Assembly: GCA_023055425.1 (NCBI GenBank)
Contig: JALGPY010000004.1
Span: forward strand, 112,819,504-112,883,503
DNA from: Linanthus parryae
Taxonomy: Eukaryota > Streptophyta > Magnoliopsida > Ericales > Polemoniaceae
Length of the DNA: 64,000 nt
Direction of reading: 5' to 3'
Below the pieces are notes generated by a model. The model ran no database searches. It saw only the letters and a list, made by a program, of their open reading frames with translations, and was not told the origin of the DNA. Both the position numbers and the translations under genes were made by a program. Of the stretch, positions 12,587 through 26,819 are shown piece by piece (positions within the stretch are counted from its first letter, which is position 1; each line of letters opens with the position of its first letter).

Positions 12587-12919
12587 GGGTTGTGGAGGGT
12601 ATTGGTGGAGTTCTCAGAAATGGTCGGGGTCGATGGATTATGGGATACAGTGATTATATTGTTAATTGTATTGTTATGCTTGTCGAATTATTAGCTCTTC
12701 GCTATTGTCTTTTCCTCGCTCATACTCATCACTATGATTACCTTAAGGTTGAAATTTACTATAAGTTGTTAGTTCACTTCTTATCTCTGGCACTACTGCA
12801 CCAATTTATATGTCTATTGTGATTGGATTGCAAGCACCTGCTTTCGATGCATCCCTGTTGGTGGACCCATCACATCTTCCGCGAGGCAAATGCGGTTGCT
12901 CAACATCTAGTTAAATAGG

Positions 12920-13267
12920 TGTTGAGGAGGTGCCTTGAATGTGTTGAATTAGTCAAAGGCGGTGGAATAATGAGGTAGCAATTGTTAGGAATTGTTTCCA
13001 TATCAAAGATGGAAACTTATGGCAGCAAGTTTGTTTCTTATTCGGTTTTGGAAACCTTTGGCCTGTGGGTTTCCTCTAGGGTACTATATAAAGAAGCTAG
13101 TAGTCTCTCTACTAGCAATGCAAAAACATTGTAATTGTTCCTCTTAAGTGAATAAAGAGTGCTTTTCCGCCGTGGAGGTAGTTAGAAAATATTTTTCTAG
13201 CGAACCACGTAAAATACTCCTATTCTTCTTTATTCGTTCTTCGTTCGTGAGGTGGTTTGACATAACA
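12920..13267 (+). repeat. Copia-2 5' LTR
   Basis: 348 bp, TG...CA ends. It holds a TATA-like TATATAAA (13085-13092), a likely RNA start downstream of it, and GTGAATAAAGAG (about 13147) as a possible polyadenylation region. Confidence 0.9.
13085..13092 (+). promoter_or_regulatory. TATA box in Copia-2 LTR
   Basis: TATATAAA lies about 180 bp before the LTR end. The same motif recurs in the 3' LTR near 16880, as expected for the U3 promoter of a retrotransposon. Confidence 0.55.
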
Positions 13268-13270
13268 AAC

Positions 13271-13284
13271 TGGTATCAGAGCCC
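13271..13284 (+). other. Copia-2 primer binding site
   Basis: TGGTATCAGAGCCC, three bases (AAC) after the 5' LTR, is complementary to the initiator Met-tRNA 3' end. Confidence 0.85.
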
Positions 13285-13415
13285 GGTTTTGGCGGTGTTT
13301 CAAGATCAAGATCAAGGCGGAGCAAAGCTAGGGTTTCACAACTTGGTGAAATCAAAGCTAGGGTTTTGCAATCTAGGTGGAGCATGCGACTAGAGTTCAA
13401 GATCCACCAAGAACG

Positions 13416-15701
13416 ATGTCCGGATCGATGTTGAAGATCGACAGGTTCACAGGAGGGAACAACTTCAGTCTGTGGCAGATAAAGATGGAGGCTTTGCACA
13501 AATCGCAAGGCTTGTGGGCACCTTTGACCGCGGACAAGGGAGGCATGAATGTTGCATCAGCGGAGTTCAAGGCGACGGAGGAGAAGGCACACGCAACGAT
13601 TATGCTGTGCTTATCGGTTGACGTGATCATCGAGATCGCAGATCAGAAGGAAGCAGCGAAGCTCTGGCTCAAGTTGGAGAGTCTCTACATGACGAAGAGT
13701 CTCACTAGCAAGTTGATGCTAAAGCAAAGGCTCTTCACCCTGTGGATGCTCGAAGGTACGGCTCTCAGGGACCATCTTGATCAATTGAACACAATTCTGT
13801 TAGATTTGCGTAATATTGGCGAGAAGATGGAGGATGAGGATGCTGCACTTTTGTTATTGATCTCGTTACCTCCATCATATGAGAACTTCGTGCAGTCGTT
13901 CATTGTGAACAAGGACGACTTATCCCTAGAGGAGGTGAGATCGACGCTCCATGCTAGGGAACTGCGCCATAAGGGTGCAGGCACAGGTATAGAGGACCAT
14001 GCTTCCGGACTGATGGCAACGGGGGGAAGCAAGAAGGGTAAGAAGAACAAGAAGAAGCAGTTCTCAGGTTCTAAGTTACCCAAGGATGTATGTGCCTTTT
14101 GCAAGGAAAAGGGGCACTGGAAGAGAGATTGCCCGAAACGAGGTCAACAGGGGCAGAATGGATCCGCAGCTGTAGCTGAACAAGGTAACTCGTTTGAGGA
14201 TGATTACGTTCTAATGGCGGATGTTGTCACGCACTCTCAGGATGCGTGGGTCCTTGATTCCGGAGATTCCTATCATATTTGCTCTAACAGGGAGCTATTC
14301 TCGACGTACGACCAAACGGATGGAGGGTCTGTCTACATGGCAAACGGAGCCGTCTGTAAGGTGATTGGGAGCGGCTCAGTTAGATTGAAGACGAATGAAG
14401 GGAAGTTATGTACTTTAGAGCAAATAAGGCATGTACCACTTATTAAGAAGAATCTGATCTCCTTGAGTCTACTCGACAGCAAGGGATACAGTTTCAAATA
14501 TGAAGGTGGAGATCTACAAGTCTGCAAGGGTTCTAAGGTGATACTCAAGGGAGTCAAGAGCGGGACTTTGTACATGTTGCAAGGTTCGACGATCACAGGT
14601 TCTGCTGGAGTTGTCTCAGCCGAGATTAAGGAAGCTGATCTAACCAAGCTGTGGCATATGAGGCTCGGTCATATGAGTGAACGTGTAATGCAGGAACTTC
14701 ACAAGAAGGGGTATCTCACAGGGCATGCGCCCAAGAGCCTAGGGTTTTGTGAGCACTGCGTGTATGGGAAGCTACATCGTAGCAAGTTCCCTAAGACGGT
14801 TCATAGAACGAAAGGTACTCTTGATTATATCCATTCGGATTGCTGGGGTCCATATCGAGTCGAGGCGATTGGCGGGTATAGGTATTTTCTGAGCATCATA
14901 GACGATTACTCCAGGATGACTTGGATATTCGTGATGAAGCACAAGAGTGAAGCCTTCGCAAGATTCAAGGAGTGGAAGACACTAGTAGAGAATCAGGTGG
15001 GAAAGAAGGTGAAGAGGCTGCGCACGGACAACGGCTTAGAGTTCTGTTCATCAGAGTTTGATGAATTCTGCAAGGATCAGGGAATAGCACGCCATCGCAC
15101 CGTTCGGCACACACCGCAGCAGAACGGTGTAGTCGAGAGAATGAATCAGACACTTTTAGCGAAAGCAAGGTGCATGCTTTCGAATGCAGGTCTTTCTAGA
15201 GGTTTCTGGGGAGATGCAGTTTCCATGGCATGCTATCTCATAAATCGGAGCCCGCACACAGGTATAGGATGCAAGATTCCTATGGAAGTCTGGACCGGTA
15301 ATGCAGTGGATTACTCGGATTTGAGAGTTTTTGGTTGTGTTGCCTATTATCAGGTTGATGATGGCAAACTAGAACCAAGAGCTAAGAAGGGAGTATTCAT
15401 GGGTTTTGGAACAGGTGTGAAGGGATACAAGATATGGGCAGACAACAAGATTATACTTAGCAGAAGTGTAGTCTTTGATGAGTCTCATATGTTGAAAACT
15501 CCGTGGAGGTGGAGCTTGGGGATGCAAAGAAGAAGGTGGAGGGAGAGTCGGATCCTACTGATCCTAAGGATTCCGAAATCCCTACACCTCCGCCAGAAGC
15601 AGAAGAGGAAGAAGCAGAAGAGTCTGATAGTGAGGATGCGTCTATACCAGAGGAACCGGTTCATCAAAGTATTGCTGAAGGAAGACCAAGGAGAGTCATA
15701 A
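13416..15701 (+). CDS. Copia-2 Gag-protease-integrase polyprotein (frame lost before RT)
   Basis: I start at ATG 13416 (MSGSMLKIDRFTGGNNF), the usual start of this Gag type; upstream codons in the same frame lie in the leader. Gag runs to about residue 220, with a zinc knuckle CAFCKEKGHWKRDC from residue 226. The protease active site is DSG at residue 281, within VLDSGDSYHIC. The pre-integrase domain has LWHMRLGHMSERV and CEHCVYGKLHRSKF. Integrase catalytic residues are D475 (HSDCWGP), D538 (RTDNG) and E574 (VVERMNQ), a proper D,D-35-E arrangement. Sense coding ends near 15500 after SRSVVFDESHM; the remaining codons to 15701 are an out-of-frame run, because the true frame continues from about 15503. 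The gag-integrase part has no stop, which fits a recent insertion. Confidence 0.85.
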   Translation: MSGSMLKIDRFTGGNNFSLWQIKMEALHKSQGLWAPLTADKGGMNVASAEFKATEEKAHATIMLCLSVDVIIEIADQKEAAKLWLKLESLYMTKSLTSKLMLKQRLFTLWMLEGTALRDHLDQLNTILLDLRNIGEKMEDEDAALLLLISLPPSYENFVQSFIVNKDDLSLEEVRSTLHARELRHKGAGTGIEDHASGLMATGGSKKGKKNKKKQFSGSKLPKDVCAFCKEKGHWKRDCPKRGQQGQNGSAAVAEQGNSFEDDYVLMADVVTHSQDAWVLDSGDSYHICSNRELFSTYDQTDGGSVYMANGAVCKVIGSGSVRLKTNEGKLCTLEQIRHVPLIKKNLISLSLLDSKGYSFKYEGGDLQVCKGSKVILKGVKSGTLYMLQGSTITGSAGVVSAEIKEADLTKLWHMRLGHMSERVMQELHKKGYLTGHAPKSLGFCEHCVYGKLHRSKFPKTVHRTKGTLDYIHSDCWGPYRVEAIGGYRYFLSIIDDYSRMTWIFVMKHKSEAFARFKEWKTLVENQVGKKVKRLRTDNGLEFCSSEFDEFCKDQGIARHRTVRHTPQQNGVVERMNQTLLAKARCMLSNAGLSRGFWGDAVSMACYLINRSPHTGIGCKIPMEVWTGNAVDYSDLRVFGCVAYYQVDDGKLEPRAKKGVFMGFGTGVKGYKIWADNKIILSRSVVFDESHMLKTPWRWSLGMQRRRWRESRILLILRIPKSLHLRQKQKRKKQKSLIVRMRLYQRNRFIKVLLKEDQGES

Positions 15702-16570
15702 AGCCTCCAGCGAGATATAGAGATAACGGTATGGTGGGATATGCATTACAGGTAGCGGAAGAGGTAGAGGACGAGCCATTCTCCTACAATGCCGCTATAT
15801 CTAGTTATGAGTTAGCACAGTGGATTGCCGCGATGGGAGAAGAGATGGAGTCTCTTAGCAAGAACTCGACTTGGGAGCTTGTTAAATTGCCAGCGGGAAG
15901 GAAGATAGTCAGCTGCAAGTGGGTTTTCAGAAGAAAGGAAGGAACTATATCTGGAGAGGGCGTCAAGTATAAGGCAAGGCTAGTTGCAAGAGGGTTCAGT
16001 CAGAAAGAGGGAGTTGACTACAACGAGATCTTATCACCGGTGGTTAGACATACTTCTATTCGGGTGTTACTAGCTTTAGTGGCACACCACGACCTAGAGC
16101 TTGAGCAATTGGATGTCAAAACAGCTTTCCTTCACGGAGAGTCGGAGGAGGAAATATACATGAGCCAACCGGAGGGGTTCCAAGTTCCCGGAAGAGAAAA
16201 CCACGTGTGCAAGCTGAAGAGATCTCTCTACGGACTTAAGCAGTCGCCGAGGCAATGGTACAAGAGGTTTGACAACTTCATGTTGAAGATTGGTTACCAC
16301 AAGTGCGAGTATGATTGCTGCGTGTACCATAAAGAGTTGCATGGTGGATCACGTATTTACCTAGTTCTATATGTTGATGATATTTTGGTTGCAACTCGAA
16401 ATATCAAGGACATTAGAAAACTGAAGAGGTCCCTTAGTGCGGAATTCGAGAGCAGGATCAAGGTGATGAAGGTGGGGACTGCTGACAACCCTGCGGATAT
16501 GTTCACCAAGCCGGTTTCGGAGAGCAAGTTCCAGCATTGTCTGGAATTGCTCAACATCTTGAGACAGTGA
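15503..16570 (+). pseudogene. Copia-2 reverse transcriptase, C-terminal RT/RNase H deleted
   Basis: This is the +2 continuation of the polyprotein after a frameshift near 15500. An acidic linker (PPPEAEEEEAEESDSED) leads into RT: KWVFRRKEGT, YKARLVARGFSQKEGVDY, LDVKTAFLHGE, RSLYGLKQSPRQWYKRFD and the catalytic LYVDDILVA (about 16367). After LKRSLSAEFE (near 16448) the translation jumps straight to VGTADNPADMFTKPVSES, which normally closes the RNase H domain. The end of RT and almost all of RNase H are therefore missing by an in-frame deletion, roughly 1 kb judging from family layout. It stops at TGA 16568-16570. Confidence 0.85.
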
Positions 16571-16714
16571 GGCCCTTAGGGGCCATGTCGGACCCGGTGG
16601 GGGTCCAGTGAGTCTCTGTGACGAGAGACAATTGGGAGCGGAAAAGACGTAGCTTTATTTACGAGAAGAGGAGCAGCTGCTGTTGACAAGAGAATTCAAG
16701 TCAAGGTGGAGATT

Positions 16715-17477
16715 TGTTGAGGAGGTGCCTTGAATGTGTTGAATTAGTCAAAGGCGGTGGAATAATGAGGTAGCAATTGTTAGGAATTGTTTCCATATCA
16801 AAGATGGAAACTTATGGCAGCAAGTTTGTTTCTTATTCGGTTTTGGAAACCTTTGGCCTGTGGGTTTCCTCTAGGGTACTATATAAAGAAGCTAGTAGTC
16901 TCTCTACTAGCAATGCAAAAACATTGTAATTGTTCCTCTTAAGTGAATAAAGAGTGCTTTTCCGCCGTGGAGGTATTTAGCAAATATTTTGCTAGCGAAC
17001 AGTGGCGGAGCCAGGATTTGACCGAAGGGGGGCACAATTAATTTGTACTGTCATTTTAATTAAATTCAATTAAATATCAAATGTTCACACAAAGCTTTCT
17101 GGTTCAGTTGGTAGAACTTATATATTGACCTCGGCCGCAAGGGTTCGAATTGCCCCAGGGGCGTTCTATGTACTACGTTTTTTTAATTTTTGTGGAAAAA
17201 AATATTAAAAGCACGACCTGAGAGACTCGAACCTCCGTCAATTTGGTGTTGGAGCAAGAATTTGACCAACTGTGCTAGAGGGGCATTCAAGTTGAAGGGG
17301 GGCACTTTAATAATTGTATAGAGATTGGGTTAATTTTACTTTATAAATTAAGGGTTCTCTAGTGTTTTCGGAAAATTTGGGGGGGGCACACATGGCTCCG
17401 CCCCTGCTAGCAAACCACGTAAAATACTCGTGTTCTTCTTTATTCGTTCTTCGTTCGTGAGGTGGTTTGACATAACA
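16715..17477 (+). repeat. Copia-2 3' LTR, interrupted by a MITE
   Basis: It starts TGTTGAGG after the purine tract and ends ACATAACA before ATAGG. Without the 407-bp insert (17000-17406) and its 8-bp duplication it is the same length as the 5' LTR. Differences cluster around 16975-16995 and 17430. Confidence 0.9.
17000..17406 (+). mobile_element. hAT-type MITE nested in Copia-2 3' LTR
   Basis: Terminal inverted repeats: CAGTGGCGGAGCCA at the left and, read on the other strand, CAGGGGCGGAGCCA at the right, one mismatch in 14. The flanks CTAGCGAA (16992-16999) and CTAGCAAA (17407-17414) form an 8-bp target duplication with one later change, and the uninterrupted 5' LTR supplies the empty site (TCTAGCGAACCACG). 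An 8-bp duplication plus CAG...CTG ends fits the hAT superfamily. There is no transposase. Inside are two tRNA-like A-box/B-box pairs in opposite orientation: 17100-17154 (+) and 17222-17277 (-). Confidence 0.82.
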
Positions 17478-17760
17478 ATAGGGAACACATCATCTAGAGT
17501 CTTTTGTCCGTCTCCATGATCCTCCAACTTCGTTGGTCCATCTTTTGCAGTCTGATTATGAGGAGACATATACAGCTCGGGTCATCCTTAGGTGTTCATC
17601 TTAGTAGTTGGGTCGTCGACTACTTGTTCCCTAGTTTTTGTATGTACATTCTGTTAGTTATCTTTGTACATTTGGATGTCACTGGACTTGCTCGAAGCAC
17701 TATTTCTTCCTCCGGAGGGTGCTTCATATTTTATGGTTGATGTAGTACATGGTCTTTGGT

Positions 17761-20700
17761 TTTGCTAAAAAAAAACAAGGCATACAATTAGCAATGCAAA
17801 TTTCTCATAAAGAAAGAAAAGGTTTGGACTTTGGACCCCACAAATGTGGATATAATTTTAATTACTCAACTCGTTGCTAATTTTATATAATATAAAGTTC
17901 CATTAAAGAGAAAGTTAAAATAATGAAAACACTAGTATTTTTTCCTTCTAAATTTATTTGATGTTAGTTTAGTAATATCATGAGAAAACGGATTATCCTT
18001 TACTAAATTGCTATTTTTCTGGTCTTATTAAATAGCGTCTTTTTGTCATAATACATGCCAGTTCTTTTATAGAAACTAGTCGATTTAGCGCGGATTTGCA
18101 TATTCTTTCGTTGTCGTCTTGTCGATTTGAACGAATTTGGTAATTAAAACATGAAAAATAATATGCGGATGTGATATGTTTGAAACGCAAGAGACTTAGA
18201 AACTGCAATAAACAATGTTAGGGAAAACTACGTTAGGGATTAAAGTTATCATAGTCCTAACTCATTTTCTCTGCTTGCCATAAAATATTTTCTCATACTT
18301 TTGTTGTTATTTCTTGTTTTTTCTTTGATGGCTTGGTTCCTTTTCCTGCTATTCGTTTCAAGGATTCAGTGTTGATGATAAAAGAGTCAACTCTATTTCA
18401 TCTTTGCATCTGTAGCAATACGTTGACAACCAAATAATTGATATATCCATGGATGTCTCATAGAAATTTATAGCATCAACTATTTCTTTTTTACATTTTC
18501 ACTCTCATGGATGCACAATTGCATAAAGCTGGCCTTCAGTTCAGTCGGTCAAATGATGAGCCAATCCGATGATACCTCTTGCTATTGAGAAGCATATTTT
18601 TGGGCCCACTACGTTTATAAATGTAAACGTAAATATTACCAGTTATAGATATGAAGAAGAATATGGTATTCAACATTCTCATATTACGTTCATAATACAA
18701 TCGAGAAGCATTTTCAATGTTGGGGGAGATGTCTCTCAAAAAAAAATGTTGGAGGAGATGGTTTAACTTTACCCCTTGAGCAGCAAAGTGACAAAGGCAA
18801 GGATTTTTTTTTTTTTTTTTTTCAAAAGCAAGGATTCCATTACTAACAGCCCCATTCTTCATAGCACATAACTATCAGCTAATTATTGTAGAAGGTCCGA
18901 AATTCCCCTACGGAACGATTTTTCTCTGTCAAGCCTATGATTTCATGAGCAGTCAATTTAATAAAAGGTGAAAATGAAAATAAACATTACATGAACTGTA
19001 TCCTGACATTATTCAGAAATGGGAATTAAAAAAAATTATAATTGTAAGAGATTGTTGGAAGGCACAATGTTGTTCGTTTTCATTTTCATGAAACTATAAG
19101 TTGGTATCTCATTCTTGCTTCTTGAATTATAGGGAGCTTCTTATTTTTGGGGGAAGATTATAGGATATTTTGAAACAGTTGAATTAAATGGAACATTTTC
19201 AGTACATGGAACATCATGTAAAGTAAAAGCTTTAATTTCCCGGATTCGACGGACGACTATTTGGATTATTCTCGTGTAGCAAAATTAGTCTTCTTTTTTA
19301 TGGATTTGAGAGAACAAACAATTATAGGAAGCCAACGAAATGTGAAATTATTAAAAGAATTAAGGCGTAGGTTATCATATCAAGTACAATTAGGTATAAA
19401 TGATTGCAAAAGAAGATTTAAGACGGGGCTTGTACATCGAAAATCACGTTGCAAAACTATGATCCAGAAAGCCCCAAGAGCATGACTGTGAAGCTAACGT
19501 ATTAGCTAACTTAAACAGTAGTTTTTAAAGATCAAACATTGTAAATTAGAAACTCGATTTCTTCTAAATAGCTTTTGGATCTAAACATTCGCTTAATAGT
19601 TCGAGCTCAACTGGTACAAATTATGTAACACTTCTTCAATTTTATAGAACGTTTAACTGAAAGACTGTTCGCCCAATGCTTAACGAATAACAACCGGCCT
19701 CATAGCACGGAAAACCAATCTAAGAACCTGGCGTTGAGTCGCTAGTCAATATCGTGCCAGTGACAATGAAACTTGGAAGTTAAGAAGTGAAAATAAAAAT
19801 AGCAAAATGCAATGGACCGTGGTTTTTATAGGATATAGTGGTATATATTTAGTCCCTGATAAGACATACATCTACTTCTTAATATGTAAAAGCTTTTGCG
19901 AGTTCAAAATTGCATGTACTTGGTTGAGATATGAAACCAAGACCTTCCATGTGCAAAGAACTCTGGAAAAATAGAACACCTGCGAACTCTGAAGCAGAAT
20001 GTTCAAGCGAGTGAATTTAAGCATCAAATCTGGAAATGAATTGGTAAAAAATAGTTGAGTCGAATTGGCAATTATAATGTAACGGTGTAATAGATTGCAT
20101 GCCCCTCCTCATATTGTTGACATCCGTGCTACAACGAGATCTTATCAGATTGCAGTTGCGTGGTTGAAGAAGAGCACAACAATGGCAGAGCAAAAGTTGG
20201 AGAGAAAAACGTTTTAGGCTAGCAGTTACCTTGTAGAAAATTAATTAGCTAATTACTACAGATATCTTCTTGGTATTAGTGGGGTTAAAAATTAATCAGG
20301 TGAATGATGAGTGGGATAGTTAACAAGGACATGTCATCTGCCATTTGTAATTTATACTCATGAAATTCCAAATGGCAGACAACGATTGGGTGGATGTTTA
20401 AGGAGCCAATACACATGTCATTAAGAAGGAAAATTTAGAAGGACAAATGGCAAGACCAGATGCAATATTTGCACTTCTCTGCTTTTATATATATATAGAT
20501 ATAGATATAGACAAGTATTAAAGTACTAACTCACGTTGCTTTACTGATGCCGTCGTCAAAGAGTTAAATGACATCATTGCTAGTTAAATACTTAAAATGC
20601 ACTTTATAGACTAATGAATATTCTGGAGAGAGCATTACAGACTTACAGTACACCTGAAGATAAAATCGCAAAAAGATGAATCAGACACATAAACCATTTA

Positions 20701-20852
20701 CACATACCATTACATCGATAACAATATCATCATCATGCTTTCTCTTTGTCATCTGGGTCTTGTACGTCGAAGCTTTGTCCATTAGCAGATAAAATCGCAG
20801 AAGGAGAATCAGAACACCACAACATTAACAGTAGCATCGTGCTTTCTTCGCG
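17761..20852. other. 3-kb intergenic region downstream of the CDCA7 array
   Basis: AT-rich, with no supported gene. An open frame at 19261-19485 is basic (KELRRRLSYQVQLG) but matches no family I know and has no paralogue here. A short TATA/AGAT repeat lies near 20485-20510. The last 250 bp are probably 3' UTR and downstream sequence of CDCA7 copy A. Confidence 0.4.
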
Positions 20853-26220
<5,368 letters not shown>

Positions 26221-26254
26221 AGAAGACAAGCGAGCCTGTTGTTCGAACCCAAGT

Positions 26255-26281
26255 GTGAAAGGGATTGAAAAGTTAGGGTTT
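26255..26281 (-). promoter_or_regulatory. Conserved 5' leader block with telo-box, copy A
   Basis: 27 bp identical to blocks upstream of copies B (33458-33484) and C (42461-42487). On the gene strand it starts with AAACCCTAAC, a telo-box (AAACCCTAA), then TTTTCAATCCC. It lies 35 bp before the first ATG, so it may be in the promoter or the 5' UTR. Confidence 0.6.
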
Positions 26282-26337
26282 CAGATTTGGGGGGAGAGAG
26301 AGAGAGGAGGGGTTTAAGCAGGGTTCTTCTGGAATGA

Positions 26338-26348
26338 CCCAACGGCTA
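26338..26348 (+). promoter_or_regulatory. MSA-like mitotic element upstream of copy A
   Basis: CCCAACGGCTA fits the MSA consensus YCYAACGGYYA, bound by three-repeat MYB factors at G2/M genes. It lies about 120 bp upstream of the copy A ATG. No match was seen upstream of B or C. A single short motif can be chance. Confidence 0.4.
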
Positions 26349-26394
26349 GTTCTGCACAAATGCAATGCTGCACTCTTTTTACTGGCCAAACACT

Positions 26395-26819
26395 GGGCTT
26401 GTTTGGATGAGAGTAAGTAAAGAGGAACTAAAAAGTCAAAAATTTGAAAAAATCGGTCAAACCTCTCCAAACAAACAAAAAACCGGAATTCCGTCAAAAA
26501 ATTCCGGAATTCCGGCGTGAAACCCGGATTTCTGGATTTTCAGCCGGATTTCCCGATTTTTTTGGCGGAATTCCGGATTTCTTGGGCAAAATTCCGAACT
26601 CTTTAATGTAATTTTTGGTTCAATTTGCACAGTTTTGTGTTATCACAGTGGTAAAGTGTTTGAAACTATTACCTCAGGTCTCAGGTTCGAATCTCATAAT
26701 CTCTAAAAAATATTTTTTTTTACCCACAATCTATAATAATCTACCTCATCCAAACACTACAGATAAAAGGAGCTTTTAAGCTCAACCTCTCACTTATTTC
26801 AGCTCATCCAAACAACCCC
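26395..26819. mobile_element. MITE with GGGCTTGTTTGGATGAG ends, upstream of copy A
   Basis: The left end GGGCTTGTTTGGATGAG and the right end, read on the other strand (GGGGTTGTTTGGATGAG), form a 17-bp inverted repeat with one mismatch. ACT flanks both sides (26392-26394, 26820-26822). GG(G/C)..TGTTTGG ends with a 3-bp duplication resemble Tourist/Harbinger MITEs, although ACT is not the usual TWA. The inside is rich in CCGGAATTCCG palindromes (26480-26600) and has a tRNA-like pair: TATCACAGTGGTAAAG (26641) and AGGTTCGAATCTC (26683). Confidence 0.6.

Larger units (their letters stand above)
12920..17477 (+). mobile_element. Copia-2, internally deleted Ty1/copia retrotransposon
   Basis: TGTTGAGG...ACATAACA LTRs flank a primer site, a long gag-protease-integrase frame, a truncated RT and a purine tract AAGGTGGAGATT just before the 3' LTR. 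The 5-bp duplication ATAGG lies at 12915-12919 and 17478-17482. Outside the nested MITE the LTRs differ at about six places in about 348 bp, so the insertion is moderately young. It sits in the same RNase H gene as Copia-1 but at a different target. A frameshift near 15500 and a deletion near 16450 make it non-autonomous. Confidence 0.9.
7500..17760 (+). pseudogene. LINE-type RNase H (RVT_3) gene remnant split by two copia insertions
   Basis: Three segments join across the insertions. At 7515-7770, WKILLSRNAFVFRSQLF, an IWKxRNxxVF motif usual after zf-RVT, is followed by PPYIKLNSDGAFNHSSG. At 12592-12914 come GIGGVLRNGRGRWIMGY and later WWTHHIFREANAVAQHLVK. At 17483-about 17760 lies the C-terminal tail. 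Together these are the LNxDGA, GGVxRxxxGxW and FREANxVAxxLA motifs of the plant RNase H domain linked to non-LTR elements. Copia-1 entered just after the first motif (TSD GGGTT) and Copia-2 just after the last (TSD ATAGG). After removal of both, a stop (TAG within ATAGG) still interrupts the frame, so the gene may have been dead before Copia-2 arrived. The catalytic Asp of the first motif is still present. Confidence 0.65.

Noticed and set aside
14965..15168. Antisense open frames across the copia coding regions
   Set aside because: Shadows of the gag-pol frames on the other strand; they have no motifs and follow the codon bias of the sense strand.
17100..17277. True tRNA genes at the A/B-box pairs
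   Set aside because: Box spacing is tRNA-like, but the acceptor stems do not pair and the segments sit inside a MITE, so I call them tRNA-like only.
19261..19485. Basic 74-codon open frame
   Set aside because: No family, no splice context, no paralogue. The length is within chance for AT-rich plant sequence.
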